Counted from the stretch's first letter, positions 44,401-59,400 are shown. The stretch is 64,000 nucleotides of DNA from Prosopocoilus inquinatus (GCA_036172665.1 CM069877.1:13908501-13972500), one strand, 5' to 3'. Made by a program: numbers and translations. The notes: generated by a model not told the origin, from the letters alone.

Positions 44401-47400
44401 TTATTACTAGCTTATTTTAATGATACATACAAATTAACATTTGTTTTGTCTGTATTTATTACTAGGTTATTTTAATGATACCAGACAGTAATATCATTCA
44501 AAGCTTGTTTTATAGCAATTAAGAGATTATCTAAATTTTTTTTGGAGACGTATACTTACATCGTCCGCATAGGAAATTAATTTAAAATTGCAACTAGTAA
44601 ATAAATAAAATATTATAAATAATATGGGGCCTAATAGACCCCTGGGGTACTCCGCTAGTGACCCTTTCAAAATGTGATACGTATTGTTTGATTTTTCCAA
44701 TTTCATTTTTCTTATTGATATACGTGGGCTGCTGGAAAATTTTCTGGAATCTAGTAGATCTAGAATTGTTAACGTTTATCAGCTATCGTATTTGAAAAAT
44801 TTGACGTTTTTCGCCTATAATTCTATTGAGAGTTCCTTTCCAAGTGAACTAGTTTTGTTCGTACAGTATTTGAGAAAAAGTAATTTTGTGTAAACATGGA
44901 AATCTCGCGTGAAAATTTTCGTGCCATGATTTTTTACGATTTCAAATGTGGTCTAACGCCGAAACAATGCCTCGATCGGCTTCATTTGGCTTTTGGAGAT
45001 GAAGCACCATCAAAGAGCAGTGTTTATAATTGGTTTGCCAAATTCCAGCGCGGACGTATCTCTATCAGTGACGAATTTCGTGAAGGTCGTCCATCAACAT
45101 CTGTTGTTGCCACTAATGTAGATGCTGTGCGTGAAATGCTTGAGCGAGATCGACATGTGACATACCGTGAGATTCAAGCATCCTTACGCATTCACATGAA
45201 AGCAATACACCAGATTTTGCATAATCATTTGAACGTACGAAAGCTTTGCAGTCCTTGGATCCCACACAATTTAACAGAAGCGCAAAAGCAGGGTCGTGTC
45301 AAATTGTGCGAAGAAATGCTCAAGAAATTCAATATAGGTCGTTCAAATTTAGTTTATAACATCGTTACTGGTGGCGAAACGTGGATCTATTCGTACGAGC
45401 CAGAAAGTAAACAACAATTTACCGTTTGGGTATTTCAAAATGAACCAAAACCAAGAAAAGTTGTCCGTTCACGCAATGCTGCGAAGCAAATGATTGCTTG
45501 TTTCTTTAGTTTAACTGGACATGTAGCAACCGTGGCTTTAGAGGATCGAAAAACCGTAAATGCTGATTGGTATACTACAATTTGTTTGCCGGAAGTCATC
45601 GATCAAATAAGAAGAAACAATCGAAATCGACGAATTATTCTCCATCATGACAACGCCAGCTCTCACGCAGCCCGTCAAACAGTTGATTTTTTGTCCAACA
45701 AAAATGTTAAATTAATGACTCATTGTCCATATTCACCTAATTTAACACCTAATGATTTCTGTTTGCTCCCAAATATCAAAAATAAAATGCGTAGTGAGCG
45801 ATTTTCGTCGGCTGAAGCAGCGGTTGAAGCATTCCGGACACTGGTTTCTGAGGTATCATATTTAGAGTGGAAAACGTGCTTTAGAAATTGGTTCGAGCGT
45901 ATTCAAAAGTGTATTGACGTCAAAGGCGAATACTTCGAAAAACAGTGATACCGTTTACTATGCGTTTTTTCATACCGTTTCCAGAAACTTTTCCAGCAGC
46001 CCACGTATACCGCTTGACTGCGGTCAGTTAAATAAGATTTGAAAAGCGACAACTGATTACCTCTTATTCCGTAACCTTCTAATTTTTTAAAAAGCAAAGT
46101 GTGGTTAACTAAATCGAAAGCCTTTGACAGATCACAATTCACTAGGGCTGTTATTTTATTTTGATTTACATTTTCGTAAATGAACTGAAAGGTTTGCTGT
46201 AATGCGGTTAATGTGGTCTGTATCCACGCTACGATATAATAAAATAATGAAAACTTTCAAAGTAATTCACTATTCTTACTTTTATGGCGTATTCAAAAAT
46301 CTTCGAAGAGGTGACTAAAATAGAAATCGGACGATAATTTTTAATATCTAATTTGCTCTTACCTTTATGTAACGGGATAACTTTAGAAATTTTCAAGTCG
46401 TCTGGAAACTGACCATTAGCTAAGGACTCATTGATTATATATGCTAATGGTTTCGCCAATATATAAATTGAATCCTTTATAATTTTAATTGGTACTTCAT
46501 CTACCCCTACTGTATTCGTATTGCTTAATTTACTTACGATATTTATTTAGGTAGATTACAATTAATCTCAAAAGTTTTTATGGGTGCAGGGAAAGAGAGA
46601 AGAGACGGTGAGATTTGTATAGTCCTGAGAATTTTAACGTAACGATATACGGCGGCCAGTGGAGAAACAAGTTAAGAAGCGATTCTTACACTTATTCTCA
46701 ACACATTCTTTTTCTTTTTATCTATACTTTTGTTTGTTTGTTGAATAAATTATCTGGTACTGTGTGTGTTATTTGATTCATAACTTGATGAGTATTCAAA
46801 ATACTCTTAGACTACAGGATATTTTTGATTCTTTTGGTTTAATTTTACTAATAAATACGAACATAACTGGTTTGGAAAAATGTTACATCTCGACTGGTTA
46901 ACTTTAAAAAGTCTCTTGATGCAGAGGTTACATTACACAAACATTACACAAGCAGAGTCGCTTTCAGACAATTGTAAATTCATTAAACAATAGCCCGCTA
47001 CACACGCAGATACTATCCGATGCTTCTGGCACGTGGGTTACCTGGAGCGCAGATTTGGCGCGTATGTTTAGGGAGGCCAAAGTCCGAAGTGTAAAATTCA
47101 TTGTATTACATTACTTGAAATATTAGGAGTAATAAAACAAAAATATAAATTTTCTGTAATAATAAAACAACATAAAATATGTAACATCAATCCATCATTT
47201 TCTTAAGTAGTTAAAAAAATTTCAACTACTGAAATACGTCTTGTTGTCTCCACATGTATCTATCCATAGCAATAGAAGTTTCTTCTTAGGGTTTATTTTA
47301 ATGTCACATGACACTTAATAAAAAACAAACAATTTGTTTGCTGTGTAACCACAGCAACTAACATAAAGGCCTCAATATTTCGTGTATTTTTAAAAATCGT

Positions 47401-50400
47401 AAAAAAAATTAATACTGATAAAATTATTATAGACAGATATCGATAACCCTATATCATTAAAAAGAGAATTAAATAGCGCATCTAATAATGATAAAAGTTA
47501 TATGGCATTCCATTCAAAAAAATAGTTATCGTAGTTTGAATATTTTCAAATTCAATTCAAATTCAAATTTTGTTTAAGAACTTATGTTGCCAGAATTTTT
47601 TTTAACAGTGTAACTGAAAAAGTGTTTCAAGATAATTTTTTTTCGAAAAACTACAAGTCCCTAACGCCATTTGTGCGGAAGATATTTGCATTTGTTTGAG
47701 GTACTGCAGAAGTGATAATTTTTTTTAAAAAGTTGAATAACGCGAAAACGGTTTAGATTAGACCCTATGTGTGTACACAAGGTCACATTAAAATTCAATC
47801 CACAACCCGAAAATGTAAAACTATTTAGGATGTTCCATTCAAAATAACGAAGTGACCTAACGCCCAGGCTAAACGGAACACTCTGTATACGTCAAAAATT
47901 TTAAAATATGCTCCACATGGTCCTGTGAAACTTTTATTTGAAACATTTTTTCGTAAAATTAATAACAAGAGAGGTATGAAAGAATCCGCCTTAAGTGGGA
48001 CACCTTGTATGTAATTGTTGTTTTTTGTCTTTGCGATGGCAAATTGCTAGTGACAATACCGCATATCATCAAAATCTTCCAATATTTTTGTCATTTCAAG
48101 AACCTTTATTGAAACTATGCAGTGCCGATAAGGAAAAAAAATCGGATCAAAAGTGTCACTAAATGTCATGCGTAGTAGAATTCAAATACAACTTTCAATG
48201 CCACAATTTTAGACAGTTTTTCCCTTCTCCTGAAAAGTTGGCATAATATTTATACATGTCATTGCCACTAAGCCATCGCTTTGACAACTTGACCATCCAT
48301 ATGTATTATTGTACTTGACGTGGTAAATAAATAAATTAAAAAAAAATTAGTTTAATTGCTTTAATTTACAAGGTTCTAAATAATTCATTCCTTTTTGCGC
48401 ATGATGATTATGCATTTCTTTGCGACGGCAAAGGTCAACCGGTATCATTAAACAACAGCAATTGTGTTACTCAAGTAAGACGAGATGCTTTACATAAAGT
48501 GCAAGACCACTGAATACGACGTAACCTGTAATAATTAATGACGAGGCCGTTTATAAATAATTACTTTCTTCACAAGCAAATTACCTTTAGTCTTGTCTTC
48601 TGAATATTTTTTTTGTTTTTCTTCTTTTTAGAATCACCAATTTACCTTTGATTGCGGAGATTTTTTTTATTTTCTGGTTCTATTCACTGAATACTTAAGC
48701 TTTGTGTAAATTATCTTATGCAAAAAGTTCGAAATTGTAAATAACTATGAGAAATTGACTCTTCAAGAAAATACTTTACGTGATTCGGTGAAAGTTGCGT
48801 TTTGAGTTCCGGTATAACGTGAAACGTGCACGACTTGCACATTCTATAACTGTTCTCATTGCATAACGCCGACCTTTTGCTTCTTTAAACGGTAGCTATC
48901 CTTTACAACTTGTTGCTACCAGGATACTTAGCACAAATTACTGTACAGAACAGCTACTGTTTACTTATCTTCCATGATTTCATAATTAAAAAAAAATCTT
49001 TTACTGATTTGTTCTAACTAGAGCTCAAAACTTTCCGTTATTTTTTTTAGTACTAAGCCAATTGATTGGCTTGTGAAGCCATAATTGCAAAAGAAAATTT
49101 GGCAGATCGCTTATAAACAAAAGAAACAAAACCGGTCCAAGTATTGAACCCTGATGTTCTCACTGCAATCAAAAACGATTTGCAACAATTTTTTTCTTAG
49201 AATATTGTTAGAACCTTCGCCTTACAGGTCGCTGAAAATTTGTAAATGGTAATAATCGAAGACCGACTATTCAAACAATGTAAAATTAGTCGCGGGAACT
49301 TTCGGTCCTGCCGGAAGTTGATACAACTTTCTAAAATCACTATTTAATTCTACATGTTCTTGCATTGACATACATCACGCCTGAAATCGATTGTTTTCAA
49401 GATGTTATTTTTTTTTTAATTTTAGCAATTACAAAGTTCTCAATAAATTGGTATATTTCATAAACTAAATTTTCTCTGTTTAATTGCAAACATAATAAAT
49501 CTAATAATCTAATAAAAGATATCCCATATACTATACAAAGAACTTACAGGAAATACATAGAAGTTGACAGTATTCAAGAGTTAAGCTTTTCTTTCCTGGG
49601 ATAACGGTATTGTAATGTAGCGGCCATAATATAACGGTGTAACGGTGAATGACGTCATGTAGAGGTGAAAAATGACGTACATTGACGTAAAATAAGCAAG
49701 AGAAAGCGAGGATGTGTATTACATATTTATATTTGGTAATGGTCCATCTCGATTTAATGTTACTAACATAGGTATTTCGAAAATGAAGAGTCACCAACAT
49801 TATTATTATTATTATACGTATCTGTCATGGATCTCAAAGAGATATAGCCCTCGTCAAGAAAAGACAAAGAACAAAAACTTGTCAAGTGGTTATACAAACT
49901 CCTTAAAGTCGTAAAAGCAGTGACTCAATAAAAACATTCTTAACTCTCTTTTAAACTTAATTGTAGATTCCAACAATCTTAATGGAGCAGGCAACTGATC
50001 ATACACTTTTAGTGGCTTATAATAGACACCGCGTTCAAAAAGACCAGTGCTATGTTTAGGGATTATTAGATTATTACAACATCTAGTTTTCGGAAGCAAA
50101 TCGGATCCATATTTGTCTTTATTTTTCGGAAATAAGTTTAGGTCAGTTTTAACAGAAACAGCAAGATTGTAAATATAGAGTCAAGGTAATGGCAAGATTT
50201 CAAGTAATTTAAATAGTGGTTTACACGAATCAGTGGGCTTTTTGCATAATATTGTTCTTACAATTGATTTTTGTAAGATGAAAATTTGCCGAGAGTTAGA
50301 TGACCCTCCCCAAAAAATTAAACCATAAGATAGTGTAGACTGAATAAAGGACGTACAATATATTTTTAATATATCCACAGAAACAGAGTTTCTAAGATTC

Positions 50401-53400
50401 CTTATAACATAGCACAAATTCAATATGAAAGTTAAACTTTAGTGCGGCATCAATGTGTAAACCCAAAAATTTTACGCTACCTGTGACTGGAATTGATTTT
50501 CCATGACACTTAATAAGTATACTACAGAGCAATGGTGTATTTGTAAACTGCAAAACCACAGTTTTATTATGGTTTAACTGAAGATTATTGCTCTCACGCC
50601 ATTTAAACATTTGTGAAATAGAGAGTGAGGCAATTTTTGATGATAAGGCACGAGATTTACCAGTCACTATACACGAGGTATCATCATCATATTGACATAA
50701 TGTCACAGATGGAAATTGTAGTTTCAAATCATTAACGTAGATTATAAACAATAATGGGCCTAGAATTGAGGTTTGTGGTACGCCTTTACTTATTACTCTA
50801 AGGCCAGATAAAACTTCCTCAGTTACACCATTCTTCATATGTCTGATACACACTTTTTGAGACCTTCCAGAGAGATAGGATCGAAATAAATTTAGAGCAA
50901 CTCCGTTGATACCAATAACATATAGTTTCGATAATAAAATTTGATGATCTAAAGTATCGAATGCTTTAGACAGATCAAAGTATATACCAATGGGAGCTCC
51001 ACCATTATCCAGACAACAAGTTATTTCGTGTAGACATTCAAAGATTGCAGACTCAGTAGATCGATCTTTAATAAAGCCATGCTGACATTTAGAAAGAATA
51101 TTAAAATGTACCAAGTATGAATATAATCGGTAAGTTTTTCAAATACTTTAGAGAAGATAGAAAGCAGCGATATAGGGCGATAGTTGGTTATGTCAAATTT
51201 AGAACCTTTACTTTTGAAAAATGGTATTACCTTAGCTAGCTTGAGAGAATCAATAAAAGTTCCAGTAACAAAAGAATTATTAATAGCTTCTACAAGTTTT
51301 GTGCATATTAGGTCACTGACATCTGCAAGAATAGTACTTGGAATTCCGTCATATCCTGACGTTCTTTTTGAAGAGAAGTTTATTAAAATATTTTTAACTT
51401 CTACTTGGTCAGTGGGACAGAGAAAGAAATTTGACTGCTGGTGTGAATTTGTTTGATTGAATCGAATTATAATCTGGAATAAAGTATTCATTAAAAAGTT
51501 TCACTATGATATAAGGATCAGTAATAGATACATCATTAACCATTAGTTCGATGTTCGAGAGTGTCTCAGAAGAAACAGTTGAGTCCTTGATGATGCCCCA
51601 AATAATTTTACTTTTGTTACATACCGTAGCGTTAAGAATTTTATTATTATTAAAAGATATTTTTGCATTTTTTTACAAGTTGTGGATATTCTCGCTTTTT
51701 AGCACGATACAATTTTGTTAAAGTGTAGTCAGCCGAGATTTTGCACATATAAGATAGATCTCTAAGGAAATTTCCTTTTTGAATGATTTCGTCAGTTACC
51801 CATTCAGATTTGTTTTTAGATTTGTTGGAAATACTTTTACAAGATAATGGGAATGATGAATTAAAATGTTGTGTAAAAATGGTCATAAAATTTTCAAAAT
51901 CAAAGTCATTAGGAGAAAAAGTAAACCAATCATCTTGAAGAATATTGGACGCAAAAGTCAAACGATTAGTTAAGCTTAATGCTCTTCGAGTAAGATTAAC
52001 CTCGAAGATTGCTGAAGATATTGTCTATACATGAGGCACTGCTGCTCTGGACACGAGTAGTTTCAAAAACTGTCATATTCAATCCACACGAATATAAAAT
52101 GTTTACCATCTTCTAGCAAATCAAATATACTTAATATTCTTAGCACGTTTTATGTCATTCACTATCAACTTACGGCCGCCTTTTTTCGGTACCGCTATCC
52201 TAGTAAACCGAGGCTCTACTAAATAGATTTTTTCTTAAAGCAACATGTAACTTTTTCTATGCCATCCAATGCAAAATGTAATTTTCTTTGGATTTTGTGT
52301 AGTGTTATGTTTATCTCTAATGGTTTTCAAGAAATTAAAACGCAAGTAGAAAACATGTACCTATCCACTTATAACCGTCAGATTGCTTTAAGTTTAAGCT
52401 TTTTCGGCGATTTACCAGTAAATCGGTAAACCGGTCTACCGGTATTACAATCCCTAAGTGTTTAAAGTTGTCCCGTAAATTATGAAGTTAATAGTGAGTT
52501 GTGTAGTTTTCTTCTTCTTTAAATTAGCATCCAAACAAAATAAAATTTACAATTTAGATTGCTCTAAACGACTTCCGCTTCAAGAGTAAAGCGGGAATTT
52601 GATTATTGTTTATTCAAATTTATCAAAGCTTTAATTTGTTCGATTTTGACCTTCTTACTATTTCCATTTCTTGTAACCATAGTAAAGAATCAATAGGTAG
52701 TAGCGCGGGCGTTCGAAACGTGCACGCAATTGCCAGAAATACTTTAATGTTATTTCATGCTGAAGAATCAAACACCGTTCTCTCTCGCGCATTGGTATTT
52801 GAACCCCTCTTGCAGTTGTCGCTCTTGCAAGTGATCTGGCCCTGTCATGTAACATATCCACACATGTTCGAGTGCTCTTGTGGCGTCACCTATTATATCG
52901 TTCACCGTGGTTGCAGCAATTGCAAACGCAGATATGCACAAGTGTGAACTCCTCTTTAAATCCATTGTAAATTTATTTTCCGCAAATTAAGTTGTCACCT
53001 AAAGTTGGTTGTCACGGTATTAAAAGTACTCTCAAGTTTGTTTGTGAAACCTCTGAGAGACTAAAAGAAAGAAATTCCCCCTTTTAATTTTTGCAAATGC
53101 AATTTGCCACGCAATTAAAAATGTTAAGCAATCACATCGCCTCATTAATTAAAGCCGTGCTACAAACTGGAAGCTGTGCGTTTTTTGTCTCCAAATTGCC
53201 GCTTAGTTTACGATTAAAGGAAAAAGTTACATCAAATCAAGGCCGTGGTCGTGAATAATTTTTTGTTGCGATTGAATTGACGGTAACAACTCTCTTTCTT
53301 GCTTGAGCCTTTGAAGAACTGAATATATTCTTCTTTTTTTTCGAACATCACTACGAGCATGTCAGCGCGTGCGACGTGACCTAACAGGTTCGCGTTGTTT

Positions 53401-56400
53401 GAAGAAACAAGTTTTTCTCATCAAATGCGTCAATTACTTTAGAAAAAACTACAAACACCAACTTCACTTATAATTACAATAATTATAAAACACGGTGGCT
53501 ACTATAAAAAAAATGTATTTGCGTTGTTGTTTATTATTTATGAAAAGAATTATTTTTGTTGCAATTCATCCAGGTAGAGATTAAAGACGACACTACATAT
53601 TGCTATGTTATTTTAATTGAAGGTTTAATTTTGATTAAGTTAAAAAGTTTTACTTACATTTTTGGGATGTAGTATTATCAAACGGAGGATCTAAGAAAGT
53701 GAACTGCCTGAAACCAGTTTGAGACAGCGGCAGTCCGATTCGATGTGTGGGTTTAAATCGAAACGTTAAATGTTCCGCCCGCTTATACCTGATTTGTAAT
53801 CTATCAGTCTAATATCGTCACGGTAAAAACTTGAATATAATTCCAGAAGCTAATAACAGCTTTTTCTTGAATTTAGAAACAACAATTTAGTTGATTTGAA
53901 TTAAATAGAAGCACGACACGTCTCTGCAGCACACTCTCTCGTGCGCATCGTGTCCGAGCATCGCAGTCAACCGCGACGTTATTGTGAATCATGCCGTCCT
54001 AACGAATGTATTATTTCTTTAGCTTACCGATTGTTCACTATCGGCTAGACGCGCTGCGCCGGCAGATATGTTGAGGCGTGTACACAATCTATTTATAACA
54101 TCGCACCGCTTCATTGCAATAGTAAAGTGTTACACTTTTTTCTATCCGCCATGTGATTATTATGATTTCGCATCAGAATTTAGTTTAAAGTCTGTTTAAT
54201 TTTGGTGTATCAAGGGAGATTTGTAATTCCAAGGTATTTCGCCTCAAATAATGCTTACACTAAAACACAAAGTTTGTTCCATGAATTAAATGATTTGGGT
54301 TACGACGAAACACATTGAACCGCAACCTAAAGTCAGTCTTGAAGCTTCTACGATGCAACAAAGGACTGCAGGACTTTGCTGATATGAAGGTATCTCATAA
54401 GCCTAGCAAAAGGTGAACACATCGTAAGCCAAAATTCAGCCAAAAAGTCTTCAAGCATCACGACAACAAGAAACACATTCGTGTTAACAAGCAAAAACTA
54501 TGTACGGAGATAATTATTTGATATCTGTAAAGGGAATTCATTTGGGAACATTTTAAAACATTACATAAGTCGGTAGGAACAGTAATAAGGAAGTAGTTTT
54601 TTGTCAAAAGCAATAAAACTCATTTAGCAAAAAAGTGTTTACTAGAAATTGGAAATGACGCGTTCTAAGGATAGTCAAAAAAACGAGAGGGAGATGTTTT
54701 TCTTGTATGATCTATACAGGGTCTCCCAAGTTGAGTGGCCTATTAAAAGTTCGTGGGGAAAGGAACATACAAATATTCTGAGAATTAACACACTGCCCTA
54801 GGAGGAAGTGATCTTTCAGAATAAAATATTTTCACTTTTGTATCACTTCCGGTTATACCGGAAGTCTCCATTAACTTTCTTATTTTAAATGGAATGCTTT
54901 TTATTACAAATTCTGATTCTACGCGTTATTTCAAGCAAAAGTTGTTAAGTCTTTCCTATACTTAAATGTAACGGTTTTTGAAATAGTCGCATTTCTGAAA
55001 ACAATTATTTCGGTGGCTTTTCATTTGAGAAAATGTATTTACGACACTTTCAAATTTCAAGATTCAACCAGCCTGTCATTTGAAACAATAATGTTCAGCC
55101 TTTCAAACTATATCCTAGTTATAATTGAAAAATTCACAGGGTGGTCAAAATATGGCGCCGAACCTTGTTCTGTTCAACTGTACAAAACTCAGTTTTCATA
55201 AGTGGAACACCCTCTATATTTTTGCATCATCAGATGCAGAATCAAATTCTACATCGATTAATGGTAGTATTCCTTATACCTATTTTCATTAGTTTTCTTG
55301 TTATCAAGAATTGTTTATTTTATTATGTTAAATAATGGTATTTATAAAATTATCGTCTTTATTTTTTAAGAAATAAATAATTGCTGACCATAACATTATT
55401 TTGCCACACATCTCGGAATAAAGCTATAGATAAATATGTAATACGTACTATTTTCATAAACAAGGGTCTTAAAAAATAAGTAGACCTATTTTCAAAAACA
55501 AATCTCTTTGTCAGGCTAACATTATTGTTTAAAAAAAGCAAAAGTAAAACTTACAATTGGTAAAGTGGTAAAAATAATTAAATAGTTTTATTTATTATTC
55601 TCGAGTCCCTATGATATATATATATATATATATATATATACCGGCTGTTTCAAATTGGGTGTGCACTGAAGGGATCTCCTAAACCGTAAGAGATACAAAT
55701 TCGGTTAAATGGAAGAAAAGTTGCAGAAATCAATGCCTAATTCGTATCCACTGAGAGAATGATTTTTTCTCATTTCTTTTTGAGTTATTAATAAAAATGT
55801 GAAAAAATCGATTTTCTTTTTCTCCCTGTATCAATTATTATTATACAAAATTTTGAAATTCTGATTTAACTTTCTACAGGCACTTTTTGATTCTGCTTCG
55901 AATAGAGGTAGCAGAATTTAAGTTAAACGTTTCGTCTTTCCACGACCATCATCAGTTTCGATTTTTTAAATACAACTTATGTCTTTTTATTGTTCTATTC
56001 GATAGCATTTTTTCTCCTGATTACAATGATATATCACACTTAATAGTTGATATTAATTTGAAGCTTAAATAATTCATATTTTATATGAAAATTTTATTTA
56101 ATACATAATTTCAAATTTTTTGTTCCTTTTCTTATCTTTTTATTATTCTAGTCGAAAGCATTTTTTCTGGTGATTTCAGTGAGTGTAATACTTAATATCT
56201 TTTTTTCAAGTAAAGTTGGAATTTGACAAAAATACTGATATCGTTTCGTCATGTTTTTCTTAACAAGTAAATTTATTCCTAACCTCTTTTTTTATTTGTT
56301 AAATATTAGCAAAAATATTCAGTTGTCGGAAGAGGAAAAGTCAATAAATATTGACTAAATGTTATGAGGTGGTTAACACAAACCAAATAAACATCAGTAT

Positions 56401-59400
56401 AAACATATTAAATTACAAGAACAGAATAAATAAGTTGAATAAAAATTATAGACGAAGAACATGACTCTGTGAAATAAAGTGAAATAAATAAATTAAAGTA
56501 AATCCTCGAAATGTCCTCCACTGCTTTCAAGACACAGATTCGTTCTTTATCCTATGTGTTGTCTAGCGTGTCAAACATGAATTCGTGAAACATTTCTGTA
56601 AGAATCTAATATTCGCCTTCTTAGTTCCTCCTTATTATTTATCTTAATGCTAGTCACTGTTTCAAGGTCCAAAATATAAAGCCTACTTTATCCTGTTTAA
56701 ATTATGGATGGTGGTTCCGATATAACGTGCCAAACTTCAACTGGTTAAAATGAGTGAACTTAACCATATTTAAAAAAAAATTAAGATAGTCAAGTGTTGA
56801 GAGCCACTGAGTGCTAAAGAAATTAAAAAAAAAATACATTGTTATAGAAAGTATCTTTCAAATTTATTACAAAAATATTCGTTTTAGCTGTCAATGTATT
56901 TGTAATATCTAAATATTTTTAGTATAATTAGTATTCACTTTTTCTTTTAATCCAACAGTGCGAGTCAAAATTAAAAACTAGGCTTTTTCATTCCTATACT
57001 AAAGCTGAGATACTGATCTAGCAAGTTATATTAGAACCACTAGATATTTTTCGGTAAAAATTCATTTTCGTAAGTGCAGTGCATTATTAAAATAGTGATA
57101 CAGAAAAACTTTAAATAGTTTATTATAATTTACACTACAGCTAAGAAAATAAACTAAAAATTTGAAATTATGTATTAACTAAAATTTTCACATAAAAATC
57201 TGAATTATTTAAGCTTCAAATTAATATCAACTATTAAGTGTGATATATCATTGTAATCAGGAGAAAAAATGCTATCGAATAGAATAATAAAAAGACATAA
57301 GTTGTATTTAAAAAATCGAAACTGATGATGGTCGTGGAAAGACGAAACGTTTAACTTAAATTCTGCTACCTCTATTCGAAGCAGAATCAAAAAGTGCCTG
57401 TAGAAAGTTAAATCAGAATTTCAAAATTTTGTATAATAAAAGAGATACAGAGAGAAAAAGAAAATCGATTTTTTCACATTTTCATTAATATCTCGAGAAG
57501 AAATAAGAAAAAAATCATTCTCTCAATGGATACGAATTAGGTATTGATTCGTGCAACTTTTCTTCCATTTAACCGAATTTGTATCTCTTGCGGTTTAGGA
57601 GATCCCTTCAGGGCACACCCAATTTGAAATAGCCGGTATATATATATAAATACTGTATAAAATTTGCAGATAAGTGAAATAAGAGTCAAATCAACTAATA
57701 AATATTTACAATGGTAACCTATCTCTCTCACTTTGTAGAAATTTTGCATAAAAGAAACCATCGTGTCGTAGTTCTTGAAGATTAAACATTACGGTTTCTT
57801 TTTATTTGTTTTGTTAATTTTATGAATTTCTTTGTTTTTTATTTGTACATATCTGTTAATATAGCTTGTAACTCAATAAATTTTTTGTTTTGTCGACAAT
57901 TACTGCGAAAAATTACCATAATTTTACCAAAATATGCCATTATAAGAAACAATAATTGATAACAAGAAAACTAATGGAAATAGGTATAGGGAATGCTACT
58001 ACTAATCGATGTAGAATTTGATTCTGCATCTCACGATGCAAAAATATACAGGGTATTCCGTTAACGAAAACTGAGTTTTGGGCAGTTGAACAGAGCAAGG
58101 TTCGACACCATATTCTGACCACTCTGTGAATTTTTCAATGATAACTAGGATATGATTTGAAAGACTGAACATTATTCTCTCAAACGATAGGCAGCTTGAA
58201 TCTTGAAATTTGAAAGTGTTGAAAATACATTCTCTTAAATGAAAGACCACCGAAATAATTATTTTCAGAAATTCGAAGATATCTCAAAAACCGTTACATT
58301 TAAGTATACGGAAGCTTGGACAACTTTTGCTTGCAATAACGTGTAGAATCAGAATTTGCAATAAAAAGTATAGCATTCCATTTAAAATAAGAAAGTTAAT
58401 GGAAGCTTCCGGTATAACCGGAAGTGATATAAAAGTGAAAATATTTTATTCTGAAAGATCACTTCCTCGTAGGACAGTGCGTTAATTTTCAGAATGTTTG
58501 TATTTTACTTTCCCCGAAAAATTTTAATAGGCCACTCAACTTGGGAGACCCTGTATAAGGGGATTTAGCGATTTTCGCAGAAAGTCACGAAAATACCAGC
58601 AAACATAACGTTGGGTATAATCAAAAAGAAAACACCAGCAAATAATCCGCATTGGGTATTCTCGAAAAAGTCAATTAAAAACGGATGTATAGTGTCGAAG
58701 CTATTATTGAATTAAACTTATGAACAAGTTCGTGCGTGTACATTAATAATAAATGCAGATGGGACAAAAGCTGTAAGATGACAAAAAATACTAACATAAC
58801 GTCGGGAACTATTTAAATCACTTATCAATTTTAATAAAGGATTGTTCAAATAAATTCAACGTTAAATGTCACGAAGAGTAACAAACATTTAAAGGAAAGC
58901 TAGCGTATCAGTATTGCAAAAATAAATATCAAACAATTAATAACTCTATTGCAGGAACTTAGTTTGTTATAACCCGTTTAAAATAAAGAAATACATTTCA
59001 TCTATTGCAAAATTAAAAATTTGATTTATTCTACTTAATGTGACATGATTTTATTTTTTAATACTTAATTGAATCTTTCTTTTATTGTATTTGAGCTTAG
59101 TTTGTTTTACATTTGAATCCCGATTTGACTTATTAGTTAGCTTTACACAATTTTTATTTTCGTCCTTACTTCATCGGCGACCGTCTGTTGTTTTTGTTTT
59201 ATTCGATTTGACTTTATTTTGTATTTGAATTATCAATTTGATTCTCTTTTGTTTTTTTTTTGTACTAACTTTCGGTTAAAAATTCGTCTATACTTTTGAC
59301 TCGATTTGACCTAGTAACATTTATGGAATTTTTGAATAAGCCAAGGAAAACTTCTGTTGAATAGAATTATTCATTATTTCATCTCTGTAATAGCAAGGAG

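Larger units (their letters stand above)
54717..58553. mobile_element. Large foldback, 3,837 bp, TA-flanked, with nested foldback
   Basis: Termini CAGGGTCTCCCAAGTTGAGT are identical on both arms, with TA outside (54715-54716 and 58554-58555). Arm homology runs from 54717 to about 55340 and from about 57930 to 58553, including cacttccggttataccggaa and taaatggaatgct. The centre is occupied by the 55641-57636 element. Without that insertion its length would be about 1.84 kb. Confidence 0.8.

Noticed and set aside
52606..52965. Overlapping frames of 65-113 residues
   Set aside because: No recognised motif, no splice support and no repeat partner; may be a decayed repeat.
55887..57390. Pair of 61-residue frames on opposite strands
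   Set aside because: Mirror copies in foldback arms; no known domain and the similarity extends through non-coding flanks.
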